A stretch of DNA of 64,000 bases from positions 620,001 through 684,000 of the forward strand of contig NZ_LDJX01000002.1 of the NCBI RefSeq assembly GCF_001306415.1. The letters run 5' to 3'. Source of the DNA: Croceitalea dokdonensis DOKDO 023. Lineage in GTDB: Bacteria; Bacteroidota; Bacteroidia; Flavobacteriales; Flavobacteriaceae. The position numbers and the translations under genes are program-made. Below the pieces are notes generated by a model that had not been told where the DNA came from, ran no database searches, and worked only from the letters and a program-made list of their open reading frames with translations. This document shows positions 45,865-55,293 of the stretch, piece after piece (positions within the stretch are counted from its first letter, which is position 1; every line of letters starts with the position of its first letter).

Positions 45865-48600
45865 ATGGTTTTTTTTATAAGGGCATTCCTTGTGCTCTTT
45901 TCCTTATCACTCGTTGGACAAAACGCCCAGACCATTACAGGAAAGGTGGTTGATGGTTTTGGTAACCCGATACCTGACGTCCTCGTTGGTATTGAGGCAA
46001 CCAATTCCTCTACCTTTACCGATTCCTTAGGGGATTTCCAACTCTCTGCCCAAGTGAAAAGCGTTATCATCCTCAACCTTTCCAAACAGGACTATATCAC
46101 CCAACGGATTCCCATTGAGCCCTCCACCACATCCAGCTTCATAGCCTTGGAAACCATTGTCTTGGAAAAAGATATCACTTTTGAGAAAACGGATAACCTC
46201 ATCACCCTTACCGATGGGGACCTGTCCGACGACAGCGAATCCACCTCCGTATCGGCAGGACTGCTACAGGCAACCCGTGATGTCTTTTTAAACCGTGCTG
46301 CCTTTGATTTTGGGCAGGCTTTCTTTAGGGTTAAAGGCTACGATTCCAGAAATGGACAAGTGCTCATTAACGGCATGCGCATGAACAAGTTTTTTGACGG
46401 TAGGCCCCAGTGGAACAACTGGGGCGGACTAAATGACGTAATCAGAAACCAAGAATTTAGCAATGGCCTAGAGGCTTCTAGCTATGGGTTTGGAGGAATC
46501 CTTGGCACTACCAATATAGATTTGAGGCCTTCTGGTCTGCGCTCCGGCACCCGCATTTCCAGCTCCTTCTCCAACCGCACTTACGCAGCTAGGCTTATGG
46601 CAACCCATACCTCGGCACTCTCCAAACAAGGGTTGGCCTATACACTATCCGCCTCCAGAAGATGGGCCAACCAAGGGTACATCAATGGCACCTTATATGA
46701 TGCCTATTCCCTTTACGGTTCCTTGGAATATCAATTGACCGATGCCCACACCCTTAATGCTACTGCGATACTGGCACGAAATAGGAGAGGGAGGTCCTCT
46801 GCGGTTACGGAGGAGGTGGTGGCATTGGCCGGAAAACGCTATAACCCCTCTTGGGGCCGGCAAGAAGGCGGCATCAGAAACGCAAGGGAACGAGAGGTTT
46901 TTGAGCCTTTGTTTATGGTAAACCATTTTTTTAAGGGCGATACATGGAGCATAACCTCCGGAATGGCATACCAATTTGGACAAAATAGTAGAAGTAGATT
47001 GGGCTATTTTAATGCCCCAAACCCAGACCCTACCTATTTTAGATATTTGCCAAGTTTTTACATCAATAACTCCATTGGGGCAGATTTTACCAACGCAAAT
47101 TTGGCACGTGAGGGTTTTAGGGCCAATCCACAGATCAACTGGCAACAGCTGTACACGGCCAACCAAAATCAGGAAAAAGCCGCTTATCTAGTAAGTGATG
47201 ATGTTAACCAAGACAAACTGCTGCACATCAATTCCACGGCCAACCTTACCATATCACCAAAAACACAGCTTGACCTAGGAGTGGCGTACCGAAGCCTGCT
47301 CTCTAAGAATTTTGCAGAAATAAAGGACTTACTGGGTGCCCAGTTCCATGAGGACATAGACCCTTTTTCCGATACCAGGAACGATATATCCGGTTCCCTG
47401 AACAAATTGGAGGGAGATACGTTCAATTACCACTATAACCTAAGGGCCAGTGATGTGGATGCTTTTGCACAACTATCCTATAATACGGATAGATGGAATG
47501 CCTTTACCGCCGTAAACTATGCCCGGACCCAATACCAACGGGAAGGGATATTCCAGAACCAACGCTATCTGGACAATTCTTTGGGAAAGGGGAGATTGCT
47601 ACAGTTCAATACCCTTGGCCTTAAAACAGGTGGCACCTATTCCCTTAGCGGGAGGCATGCCATACGGGCCCATTTTGCATACCTGCAGCGGCCGCCCTTA
47701 TCCCAAAATACGTTTATTAACCCTAGGGAAAACAACGATATCGTGCAAAATGTACAAAGCGAAACCGTCACCTCCGTAGACCTCAACTACTTTTTAAGGT
47801 TGCCAGACCTTACGGCCAGGGTAACGGGATTTTATACCCGTTTCCAAAACGGTACGGACGTAAATTTCTTTTTTGTGGACGCAGGGGTAGGCTCAGACTT
47901 TGTGCAAGAGGTCCTTACCCAATTGGACCAGCTCCATAAGGGGGTGGAACTGGGCCTGGAATATCAAGCTTCGGCCACGGTAAAGCTTTCCTTTGTGGGT
48001 AATTTAGGGAGCTACGTTTTTGCCAGTAACCCCAATGTATCCATAAATTTTGATACCGCAGGTGCAGAAGAGGACCTTATTAACCTAGAGGGAAGTATTG
48101 ATTTGGGCGCTGCAAACATTAAAGGGTTACGGTTGGCACAGGGGCCACAGCAGGCCTATGCACTGGGCGTGGAATACCGCGACCCCAAATACTGGTGGAT
48201 TGCCGGCACGGCAAACTATCTAACGGACAATTACGCCAATATCTCTACCATTACCAGAACGCAAAGCTTTTTTCTAAACCCAGAAACGGGAGCGCGTTTT
48301 CCAGAGGCCACGCCAGACAATGTGGCCAAATTGTTACAACAACGACCCTTGGACAGTTTTTATCTTTTAAATCTTGTAGGTGGCAAATCATGGCTTAAAG
48401 ACGGGAGATACATCAGCATTTTTGCAAGTATCAATAATCTTTTTGATACCAGCTTTAGAACGGGCGGATTTGAACAGAGCAGGAACGGAAACTTTGGCCA
48501 ATTACAGCAAGACAACCTTAGGAACGACCCTTCTTTTGCGCCTAGATATTGGTACGGGTTTGGGCGTACCTTTTTCTTGAATTTCGCCATTAGTTTTTAA
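45865..48600 (+). CDS. TonB-dependent receptor beside secreted nuclease
   Basis: 911 residues. Signal peptide (FIRAFLVLFSLSLVGQNAQ), carboxypeptidase-regulatory-like domain (about 20-100; GKVVDGFGNPIPDVLVGIEA), plug-like region (RVKGYDSRNGQVLINGMRMN), and a barrel ending LNFAISF. Divergent from a secreted nuclease/phosphatase gene. Together with a DUF5689/LTD lipoprotein, found here at 6.6-8.0 kb, this set often clusters in flavobacteria and may take up products of extracellular DNA or phosphodiester breakdown; that role is inferred. Confidence 0.9.
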   Translation: MVFFIRAFLVLFSLSLVGQNAQTITGKVVDGFGNPIPDVLVGIEATNSSTFTDSLGDFQLSAQVKSVIILNLSKQDYITQRIPIEPSTTSSFIALETIVLEKDITFEKTDNLITLTDGDLSDDSESTSVSAGLLQATRDVFLNRAAFDFGQAFFRVKGYDSRNGQVLINGMRMNKFFDGRPQWNNWGGLNDVIRNQEFSNGLEASSYGFGGILGTTNIDLRPSGLRSGTRISSSFSNRTYAARLMATHTSALSKQGLAYTLSASRRWANQGYINGTLYDAYSLYGSLEYQLTDAHTLNATAILARNRRGRSSAVTEEVVALAGKRYNPSWGRQEGGIRNAREREVFEPLFMVNHFFKGDTWSITSGMAYQFGQNSRSRLGYFNAPNPDPTYFRYLPSFYINNSIGADFTNANLAREGFRANPQINWQQLYTANQNQEKAAYLVSDDVNQDKLLHINSTANLTISPKTQLDLGVAYRSLLSKNFAEIKDLLGAQFHEDIDPFSDTRNDISGSLNKLEGDTFNYHYNLRASDVDAFAQLSYNTDRWNAFTAVNYARTQYQREGIFQNQRYLDNSLGKGRLLQFNTLGLKTGGTYSLSGRHAIRAHFAYLQRPPLSQNTFINPRENNDIVQNVQSETVTSVDLNYFLRLPDLTARVTGFYTRFQNGTDVNFFFVDAGVGSDFVQEVLTQLDQLHKGVELGLEYQASATVKLSFVGNLGSYVFASNPNVSINFDTAGAEEDLINLEGSIDLGAANIKGLRLAQGPQQAYALGVEYRDPKYWWIAGTANYLTDNYANISTITRTQSFFLNPETGARFPEATPDNVAKLLQQRPLDSFYLLNLVGGKSWLKDGRYISIFASINNLFDTSFRTGGFEQSRNGNFGQLQQDNLRNDPSFAPRYWYGFGRTFFLNFAISF

Positions 48601-48796
48601 GGACGTCACATATTTTGGAAAAATGGACAGGTCCCTTTTCTGGTGTTTTGCAGACTCGTAGGTTTCTTGTGGGCCATATTGCCGGAAACGATATGGTCAA
48701 AAACTTCATCGTATACGTAAACCAAGCGGTATTATGCCATATAGCGTTGCCAATACATCTAACTTTTATTTATCTTAGGGGTTCAATTGATGACTT

Positions 48797-49276
48797 ATGA
48801 AAAAAATAGTATTGTGCATGGCCCTAGGGGCTTTTATAGCGAGTTGTGGCGGTAAAAAAGAAGAAAAGAAATCTGGTTTTGAAGTCAACAGAACCAAAAA
48901 AACGGAAAAAACGGTCACTGAAAATGAAGGTGTCCCAATAGACCTCAACAATAAAGGCATAGGACCTATTAAAAATGTGGATTTTGCCGATGAAATTGAT
49001 ACGGAGATGGCGGCACGCGGTGAGGCTAAATTCAATGCTATTTGTACGGCTTGCCATATGCCCAACCAGCGGATGATTGGACCGGCAATGGCGGGAGTGT
49101 ACGAGCGTAGAAGTCCGGAATGGGTCATGAACATGATTCTCAATCCTGACGGAATGTTAAAGGAAGACCCTATAGCCAAAGCGCTACTTAAAGAGTATAA
49201 CAATGCCATAATGTTAAATCAAAACTTAACAGAGGCAGAAGCACGTGACTTAGCGGAATACTTAAGAACGTTGTAA
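48797..49276 (+). CDS. Lipoprotein c-type cytochrome
   Basis: 159 residues. Lipobox FIASC (Cys17), a Lys/Glu-rich linker, then a cytochrome c domain (about 70-159) with one haem motif CTACH (about residues 82-86) and a candidate axial Met in GPAMAGVY or NAIMLNQ. The domain ends in the usual EARDLAEYLRTL. It carries electrons in the periplasm, attached to a membrane by its lipid. Own gene, closed by a terminator. Confidence 0.9.
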   Translation: MKKIVLCMALGAFIASCGGKKEEKKSGFEVNRTKKTEKTVTENEGVPIDLNNKGIGPIKNVDFADEIDTEMAARGEAKFNAICTACHMPNQRMIGPAMAGVYERRSPEWVMNMILNPDGMLKEDPIAKALLKEYNNAIMLNQNLTEAEARDLAEYLRTL

Positions 49277-49299
49277 AAGTGTTCGCTGTACCAGCATAG

Positions 49300-49339
49300 A
49301 AAGCGTTACCATCCTGTCATAGGATATGTAACGCTTTTA
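49300..49339 (+). terminator. Terminator after the cytochrome gene
   Basis: Perfect AAAGCGTTAC / GTAACGCTTT stem with an inner ATCCT/AGGAT pairing, followed by a short T tract. Confidence 0.85.
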
Positions 49340-49370
49340 TGTTTTCAAAGAACTTATAAAAATAAAATCT

Positions 49371-50081
49371 ATGTTGAAAAATCTCCTCCTATGTTTTGCA
49401 ATCATCAGTGCTGGTTCGGTTAGAAGTCAATCCTTGCTTGGTGCTTGGCAAGCGGAATATTCGGAGAACGGAAAACCAATGAAAAGTGTCTTGATTTTTG
49501 CCGATGGATACCAAGTGGCCACGCAATACAGTGCAGTAACTGGGGCTTTTTTAGCTACAAACGGCGGATATTGGAGCTTGGAGGGTTCAAAAATGACGGA
49601 AAAGGTGGAATTTGATTCTGAATATCCTGAACATGTAGGCAACACCAACAGTTTTGAAATTTCCCTGACCGATGATACCTTAAGCATCATTGGCCAAAAG
49701 ATACTTTGGAAACGAGTGGATGATGGAACACCCGGTGCCTTGCAGGGGGCATGGCTCATGTCCGGGAGAAAACGGGATGGAGAAATTCAGGCCAGGGATA
49801 CCAACCGGCCAAGAAAAACCATGAAAATACTATCTGGCACCCGTTTTCAATGGATCGCTTACAACACAGAAACAAAAGAGTTTAAAGGAACCGGTGGAGG
49901 TACCTACACCACAGTTGATGGCAAATACACGGAAACTATCGAATTCTTTTCCAGAGATGATTCCCGGGTTGGGGCAAGTCTACCCTTTACTTTTGAATTA
50001 ATAGATGGCGACTGGCACCATTCTGGATTTAGCAGTAAAGGTGTGCCGTTATATGAAATTTGGAGCCTTAGAAAAGAATAG
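49371..50081 (+). CDS. Secreted protein with two tandem lipocalin-like units
   Basis: 236 residues. Signal peptide (LLLCFAIISAGSVRSQ). Two similar beta-rich halves follow: LLGAWQAEYSENGKPMKSVL... with FATNGGYWSLEGSKMTEKVE-like strands (about 20-120), and LQGAWLMSGRKRDGEI... with GGTYTTVDGKYTETIEFFS (about 125-235). Each begins with a GAW motif as in lipocalin-like domains. Function unknown; extracellular or periplasmic ligand binding is a guess. The next gene starts 24 bp downstream on the same strand, so the two may be co-transcribed. Confidence 0.75.
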   Translation: MLKNLLLCFAIISAGSVRSQSLLGAWQAEYSENGKPMKSVLIFADGYQVATQYSAVTGAFLATNGGYWSLEGSKMTEKVEFDSEYPEHVGNTNSFEISLTDDTLSIIGQKILWKRVDDGTPGALQGAWLMSGRKRDGEIQARDTNRPRKTMKILSGTRFQWIAYNTETKEFKGTGGGTYTTVDGKYTETIEFFSRDDSRVGASLPFTFELIDGDWHHSGFSSKGVPLYEIWSLRKE

Positions 50082-50104
50082 CATTCTATCGAAACCTTAC
50101 ATCA

Positions 50105-50695
50105 ATGTTAAAATTCATAGGACTCTGTTGCCTGTTGGCATCATGGAATCTACAAGCCCAAAACATGGAACTACCCTATCGCCAAATTCCTGATTATCCA
50201 CAAGATTATGGTTCCGGCAACATCGTTGGGCGAATGATCGACGGTTTGGGCTATCGGTATTATTGGGCTACAGAAGGCCTCACAGCATCGGATTTAGAAT
50301 ATAAACCCTCTATAAATGCACGTTCCATTTTAGAAACCCTACAACATATCTACGGAATGTCTGAAATGATACTGGAATCGCCCAAAGGGGAACCCAGTAT
50401 TCGCCCCAAAGATTTTTCCATCTACCGTTTTGAGGAATTACGTTCTAAAACCTTACAACATCTAGATGCTGCCAGCAAACTCCTCAAAGGTAAAACCGCT
50501 GAGGAAATAGGGGAATTTAACGTAACCTTTCAACGTGGAGAAAAGCAAACGGAATTTCCGTATTGGAATATGGTAAACGGAATGCTATCGGACTGCATAT
50601 ACCATACCGGCCAGATCGTGGTGATGCGAAGGAGCAATGGAAACCCCCAAAACCCAAATGTGAATGTTTTTCTCGGAAAAACAAGAGACAACTAA
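50105..50695 (+). CDS. Secreted DinB-like protein
   Basis: 196 residues with a signal peptide (FIGLCCLLASWNLQAQ). Helical DinB fold with candidate metal histidines in LETLQHIYGMSE (about 79) and IYHTGQIVVMRR (about 164). Unlike the cytoplasmic DinB protein at 17.05 kb it is exported, and the two share little sequence. Enzymatic role unknown. It may form an operon with the lipocalin-like gene just before it. Confidence 0.8.
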   Translation: MLKFIGLCCLLASWNLQAQNMELPYRQIPDYPQDYGSGNIVGRMIDGLGYRYYWATEGLTASDLEYKPSINARSILETLQHIYGMSEMILESPKGEPSIRPKDFSIYRFEELRSKTLQHLDAASKLLKGKTAEEIGEFNVTFQRGEKQTEFPYWNMVNGMLSDCIYHTGQIVVMRRSNGNPQNPNVNVFLGKTRDN

Positions 50696-50759
50696 GGTGT
50701 AGTCCCTAAGGTTGTAACAAAATTACCGGTTTTACTACCCATAAGTAAAGGGAAAGATT

Positions 50760-51035
50760 ATGGGGTCAGCTAGTCAACCAATGTTAGTCGTTAAATACAA
50801 CCGAAGTCTGTTAAGAAAACGACGGAGTCATAAAGAAATAAAAGAATCATATATCGGTTACGTTCGGCAAGCCGAACTAGAATTTAAAGAGCTGACCCCT
50901 TTTGAACAAAAGAAAATCCGGGACAAAATCATGAAACAGGCAAAAGCGGATCGTCTGCACGATATTACCATGTCCTTAGTAGCACTTTTAATCTTGGGCG
51001 CGATACTCTTTGGAATCTATATGCTTTTTAAATAG
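50760..51035 (+). CDS. Small C-terminally membrane-anchored protein
   Basis: 91 residues: a basic, helical cytoplasmic part (RSLLRKRRSHKEIKESYIGY, about 15-65) and one C-terminal transmembrane helix (MSLVALLILGAILFGIYML, about 71-90). The true start may be the Met at residue 8. No family recognised. Its end lies only 5 bp from the stop of the convergent SulP gene. Confidence 0.65.
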   Translation: MGSASQPMLVVKYNRSLLRKRRSHKEIKESYIGYVRQAELEFKELTPFEQKKIRDKIMKQAKADRLHDITMSLVALLILGAILFGIYMLFK

Positions 51036-51040
51036 CTATA

Positions 51041-52630
51041 CTACGTTTTACCCCTAACCTTGTCTGTTACCACTTTATAGGTTGGGTCTTCCAAAACATT
51101 GACCTCAATGATGTCTTTTGCATTTTCTAACAGTAGGATGCAGTCCTTGCTCAAATGCCTCAGGTGGATTTTCTTGCCGGCTTTTCGGTACCTTTCGGTA
51201 AGCTTGTTCAGGGCCTCAATACCGGACATATCTGCAACACGGCTTTCTTGAAAATCAACGATCACCTCTTCGGGGTCGTTTTGAACATCAAACTTTTCCG
51301 CAAACAAGGTGGTTGAACCAAAAAAGAGGGGGCCGTAAATTTCGTAATGTTTTATCCCGTCTTGATCAACATACTTTCTGGCGCGGATACGTTTGGCATT
51401 TTCCCAGGAATAGGCCAATGCAGAAATGACCACCCCCAATAAAACGGCAATGGCCAAATTATGGGTAATGGCCGTTATCAAGGTCACCAATATCATGACA
51501 ATAACGTCTGAGTTTGGCATTTTGCGAAAGGTTTTAAAACTGGCCCATTCAAAGGTGCCTATAGCTACCATAAACATTAATCCAATCAAGGCGGCCATGG
51601 GCAAACGTTCAATTAAGCTGCTGCCAAACATAATGAAGACCAAGAGCATTACGGCCGCGGTAATACCGGAAAGCCTGGCCCTTGCTCCAGAGGAGGTGTT
51701 GATCAAACTTTGGCCGATCATGGCGCAACCGCCCATACCGGATAAAAACCCGGACAGAATATTGGCCGTTCCCTGCGCTACGCACTCTTTGTTGCTCCTG
51801 CCCCTGGTTTCGGTGATTTCATCAATAATATTTAAGGTAAGTAAACTTTCTATGAGCCCCACCCCTGCCACGATTGCCGCATAGGGCAGCACTATTTTTA
51901 AACTGGCCAGGTTCAACGGAATGTTGGGAATGGAAATTGGCGGGAAGCCACCAGCAATGGTCTGCCCCTCCTCCATAGTGTCCTTTACGGTAATGGTATC
52001 AATGTCAAAGCCCAAGACCAAGGCAGATACCACTAAGATGGCCACCAAGGAAGATGGTATGGCCTTGGTGAGTTTTGGAAGTCCCCAAATAATCAACATG
52101 GTCAATAGCACTAAGCTACCCATGATCATTAGCGGTGTTTGTGGAATCAAATCCTCCGTTCCACGGACATAGAAGGTTTTAAACTGCGCCATAAAAATAA
52201 TAATGGCCAATCCGTTGACAAAGCCAAAAATAACGGGTTGTGGCACCAGTCTAATAAACTTCCCCAATCGTAGGACACCGGCCAAAATTTGGATGACACC
52301 GGCCACGATCACCACGGCAAAAACATAGTTCAAAATCCCCTGGGTGGTGATGTCCGGAAAAGCTTCTTTTAATTCTAGGGTCATACCAATAAAAATGGCG
52401 GCAACAGCACCGGTAGCCCCGGAAATCATCCCTGGCCTCCCACCCAAAATGGCCGTGACCAGACATAGTATAAATGCAGCGTACAAACCTGTAAGTGGGG
52501 AAAAATCTGGGATTAGGGCAAAGGCAATGGCCTCTGGCACCAAGGCCAAGGCCACGGTGAGCCCAGATAGCACTTCGGTTTTATAGTCTACTTTTTGTTT
52601 AAAATTGAACAGGTTCAGGTATTTGCGCAT
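51041..52630 (-). CDS. SulP-family inorganic anion transporter with STAS domain
   Basis: 529 residues from the ATG at 52630 (MRKYLNLFNFKQKVDYKTEV); a longer frame to 52798 exists but its extra 56 residues look non-coding. Twelve to fourteen membrane helices with the SulP features EVLSGLTVALALVPEAIAFA and GSATGAVAAI-like loop (ISGATGAVAAIFIG), then a cytoplasmic STAS domain (about 430-520; VIVDFQESRVADMSGIEAL). SulP proteins carry sulfate, bicarbonate or other anions; the substrate is not determinable. Transcribed alone. Confidence 0.92.
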   Translation of the reverse strand: MRKYLNLFNFKQKVDYKTEVLSGLTVALALVPEAIAFALIPDFSPLTGLYAAFILCLVTAILGGRPGMISGATGAVAAIFIGMTLELKEAFPDITTQGILNYVFAVVIVAGVIQILAGVLRLGKFIRLVPQPVIFGFVNGLAIIIFMAQFKTFYVRGTEDLIPQTPLMIMGSLVLLTMLIIWGLPKLTKAIPSSLVAILVVSALVLGFDIDTITVKDTMEEGQTIAGGFPPISIPNIPLNLASLKIVLPYAAIVAGVGLIESLLTLNIIDEITETRGRSNKECVAQGTANILSGFLSGMGGCAMIGQSLINTSSGARARLSGITAAVMLLVFIMFGSSLIERLPMAALIGLMFMVAIGTFEWASFKTFRKMPNSDVIVMILVTLITAITHNLAIAVLLGVVISALAYSWENAKRIRARKYVDQDGIKHYEIYGPLFFGSTTLFAEKFDVQNDPEEVIVDFQESRVADMSGIEALNKLTERYRKAGKKIHLRHLSKDCILLLENAKDIIEVNVLEDPTYKVVTDKVRGKT

Positions 52631-53010
52631 GTGGTGCTCTTTGAAGCTGGCAAAAATAGAACTATTGCCCCAACATCCCGAATTAATACGGATTTTTAGG
52701 GATTCCACGTTTTTCTTGCCTTGAAATGCAGGCTTTCTAATCATTATCCCGTACTGCTGCCCATCCCATAACCCAACTATGGGACGGGGAAGCCACAATT
52801 GCGGTGCTCGGTTACCGGGGAAGAGCTGCTAGGTAGTTTCCAAATACCAAAAAACACCATCGCTTCGCTTTAATTAGTGGGGGTTCTAGATGCCTAGGTG
52901 ATAAGTGGAAGCATTAAACCCAAGGCATGTTTGCCATACTTTAGGTAGCTACCCTTACAGCCTTGCACCAAGCACGTTGGGTTGGCTTGCTTGGGCGGGT
53001 TTTATCACAT
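52631..53010. other. Upstream region of the SulP gene
   Basis: 380 bp between the SulP start and the terminator of the leftward lipoprotein gene. It holds the SulP promoter and leader and no supported gene. The open frame running through to 52798 has poor coding character. Confidence 0.5.
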
Positions 53011-53071
53011 AAAAAAATCGCCCTGAGGATATTGCCCCAGGACGATTACTAACTAAATAACCAACCAAAAC
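53011..53071 (-). terminator. Leftward terminator preceded by a shared 17-mer
   Basis: On the minus strand a 12-pair stem (53017-53046; two G-U wobbles that only pair in this direction) is followed by seven U. Immediately before it is TTTGGTTGGTTATTTAG (complement of 53053-53069), identical to the 17-mer just before the terminator of the candidate small RNA at 35.46 kb. It closes the gene at 53105-54022 or a 3'-UTR-derived small RNA. Confidence 0.82.
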
Positions 53072-53104
53072 TTTTTTTAAAGAGTCGGCCTCTAAGGCCA
53101 AACC

Positions 53105-54022
53105 TTACATCTTGCGCTTTCTTGTCACGTCCATTTTTCTGTTGGAGTGCTTCACCCTTTTTTTGCCCACCTTGTCATCAGACTTTAAGAATTGTATAAA
53201 GCCCCTGCCCCCAAACTCATAGACTGTTTCGCTGGCTACGTGGTACAGCTCAATGGTGCTGTCATCTATCACGTACAGTTCAAAATAATCGTCCCCAAGA
53301 AAATCATAGTTTAGGGTCAATGTTTTTAGGGTGGGGTCATTGGTGTCAAAAACTTCGTACAGGCCTTCAAAATCCCATTGAAGGTTCACCAATGGCGTTC
53401 CCGGCGCGTCTATAGAAGATCTAAAAACACCTCCGTTGTCCCCAAAAAACTGAAGAAAATTCTCTTCATCAAAATCATTTAAGGCACCGGCTGCACTGGT
53501 AAACGTTTTTTGCCAAGCATCATACTCCTGCAAGAAATAGGTGATATTATCATAGAATACACGATCATAATCAAAATTTCTTCGCTGGTACCCAATCAAA
53601 AGGTACGAGGTGTTAGACCTGGGGTCTACCAATTCTATGGTGTTCTGGTTTACCGCAAAAACGTCCAAGGTCCAGAATCCATCAATATCATGGTTAATTT
53701 CTACAACGCCCGGAAGGGTGCGGTACTCGCCCACGTCCAACCCAAACCCACGGCCACTTTTACCAATACCTACAATATTGTTGTTGGCCAATAGTACGCC
53801 GTTGTCAAACGTAAGGGTAAACGCACGCTGTACAAATGGTATTTCGCCAGCGCCCCTTGTGGCATTGATGTCTACGTACCACAAATCAAACGATTGCAGC
53901 ACCTGCTCGGTATTAAAGGCAGATTCCACAATAAAATCGTCTTCAACAATGACCTCCGTATAGCAAGAACTTGCCAACAATGCCACTCCCAGTACTCCAA
54001 ATAGTAGTTTTCTTGATTTCAT
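53105..54022 (-). CDS. Lipoprotein, unrecognised
   Basis: 305 residues; lipobox LLASSC (Cys20). Acidic, beta-rich mature part with two similar segments (FDLWYVDINATRGAGEIPFV and NLQWDFEGLYEVFDTNDPTL) suggesting a duplicated domain, and a very basic C-terminal tail (KVGKKRVKHSNRKMDVTRKR). Homologues in flavobacteria have been mislabelled as nicotinic acid mononucleotide adenylyltransferase; no nucleotidyltransferase motif is present. Envelope location is inferred from the leader; function unknown. Confidence 0.7.
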   Translation of the reverse strand: MKSRKLLFGVLGVALLASSCYTEVIVEDDFIVESAFNTEQVLQSFDLWYVDINATRGAGEIPFVQRAFTLTFDNGVLLANNNIVGIGKSGRGFGLDVGEYRTLPGVVEINHDIDGFWTLDVFAVNQNTIELVDPRSNTSYLLIGYQRRNFDYDRVFYDNITYFLQEYDAWQKTFTSAAGALNDFDEENFLQFFGDNGGVFRSSIDAPGTPLVNLQWDFEGLYEVFDTNDPTLKTLTLNYDFLGDDYFELYVIDDSTIELYHVASETVYEFGGRGFIQFLKSDDKVGKKRVKHSNRKMDVTRKRKM

Positions 54023-54208
54023 ATCGCTGTGGTTTTATGGTTCTCCATATACAGAACAAGCAGCGTGCCAAAAAATATAAATAGCTGTTTATCAAATTAT
54101 TACTACTTATCCTAGTGGTGTTACCTTGGCAAATGATTATACCGAACAACGGTATATCAGCAGAAAAAGATGTTTCTTTGCATTGTAGACCATTAAAAGC
54201 CATCTGTA

Positions 54209-55198
54209 TTGAAATTTGCCGTTTTAGGGGGAGGAAGCTGGGCCACGGCCATCGTAAAAATGTTGACCGAAAACTTGGATACGGTACACTGGTACATGCG
54301 CAATAATACCGCAATAGACCATATAAGGGCAGAGGGGAACAATCCCAATTATTTAAGTTCCGTGGACCTAAAGGTAAACTCCCTGCAGCTTAGCTGTGAT
54401 ATCAACGAAGCCATCGCCGGGTCCGATTTTTTGATTTTTGCCATTCCGTCCGCTTTTCTCAGCAAGGAGCTGGAAAAAATGACGGTTCCCCTAGCTAATA
54501 AAACCATTTTTTCTGCCATTAAGGGCATTGTTCCAGAAACAGGGCTGATCGTGGGCGAACATTTTCACAAAACCTATGATGTACCTTTTGAAAACATTGG
54601 TGTGATTACCGGGCCCTGCCATGCAGAAGAGGTGGCCCTGGAACGGTTGTCCTACCTTACCCTAGCCTGCGCAGATGCCTCTAAGGCAGAACTTTTGGCA
54701 GACCATTTAAAAAGCCATTACATTAACACCAAGATTTCTGATGATATCATTGGTACGGAATATGCTGCCATGCTCAAGAACATTTATGCCCTTGCGGCCG
54801 GTATTGCCCATGGCCTGGGCTATGGAGACAATTTCCAAAGCGTGTTGATGAGCAATGCCATCCGTGAAATGAAACGCTTTATTGGCAAGGTGCATAAGAT
54901 GAAGCGCAACATTAATGACTCTGCCTATTTGGGCGATCTGTTGGTCACCGGCTATTCTACCTTTAGCCGTAACCGTATGTTTGGCAATATGATCGGTAAA
55001 GGCTATACCGTACAGAGTGCGATGATGGAGATGAATATGGTGGCAGAAGGGTATTATGCGACCAAAAGTGCGCACCAATTAATGGCAAGACTGGAAAAAA
55101 AATCCAAGACCCCCATTATCAACGCGGTGCATGCCATTCTATACGAAGGCAAAAATCCCAAAAAGACCTTTAAAAAGTTAACGGAGAGGTTGGATTAG
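54209..55198 (+). CDS. gpsA: Glycerol-3-phosphate dehydrogenase [NAD(P)+]
   Basis: 329 residues, full length. Reduces dihydroxyacetone phosphate to sn-glycerol-3-phosphate for phospholipid synthesis. N-terminal Rossmann motif AVLGGGSWATAIVKML (about 4-19), NADP-interacting SAIKGIVPETG, the catalytic Lys/Asp region GTEYAAMLKNIYALAAGIAHG (about 188-208) and the anion-binding YSTFSRNRMFG. Its 3' end (99 bp from 55101) is repeated at 57182 and, decayed, at 61469. It faces glpD, at the far end of the window, across three accessory cassettes. Confidence 0.96.
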   Translation: MKFAVLGGGSWATAIVKMLTENLDTVHWYMRNNTAIDHIRAEGNNPNYLSSVDLKVNSLQLSCDINEAIAGSDFLIFAIPSAFLSKELEKMTVPLANKTIFSAIKGIVPETGLIVGEHFHKTYDVPFENIGVITGPCHAEEVALERLSYLTLACADASKAELLADHLKSHYINTKISDDIIGTEYAAMLKNIYALAAGIAHGLGYGDNFQSVLMSNAIREMKRFIGKVHKMKRNINDSAYLGDLLVTGYSTFSRNRMFGNMIGKGYTVQSAMMEMNMVAEGYYATKSAHQLMARLEKKSKTPIINAVHAILYEGKNPKKTFKKLTERLD

Positions 55199-55293
55199 GA
55201 TACCAAAAAATTCTTAAGACTTCTACTATTTTTGGTTGAGGGAAGACACAGCAATCGTTAATTAAAATGAGTCTCTTCTGAAGTGGTCGTTTG

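Noticed and set aside
52631-52798. 56-residue N-terminal extension of the SulP transporter
   Set aside because: The Met at 52630 begins exactly where family similarity begins; the extension is not protein-like and SulP proteins usually start close to the first helix.
53105-54022. Nicotinic acid mononucleotide adenylyltransferase
   Set aside because: Homologues carry that name in annotations, but the sequence has a lipoprotein leader and none of the nucleotidyltransferase motifs.
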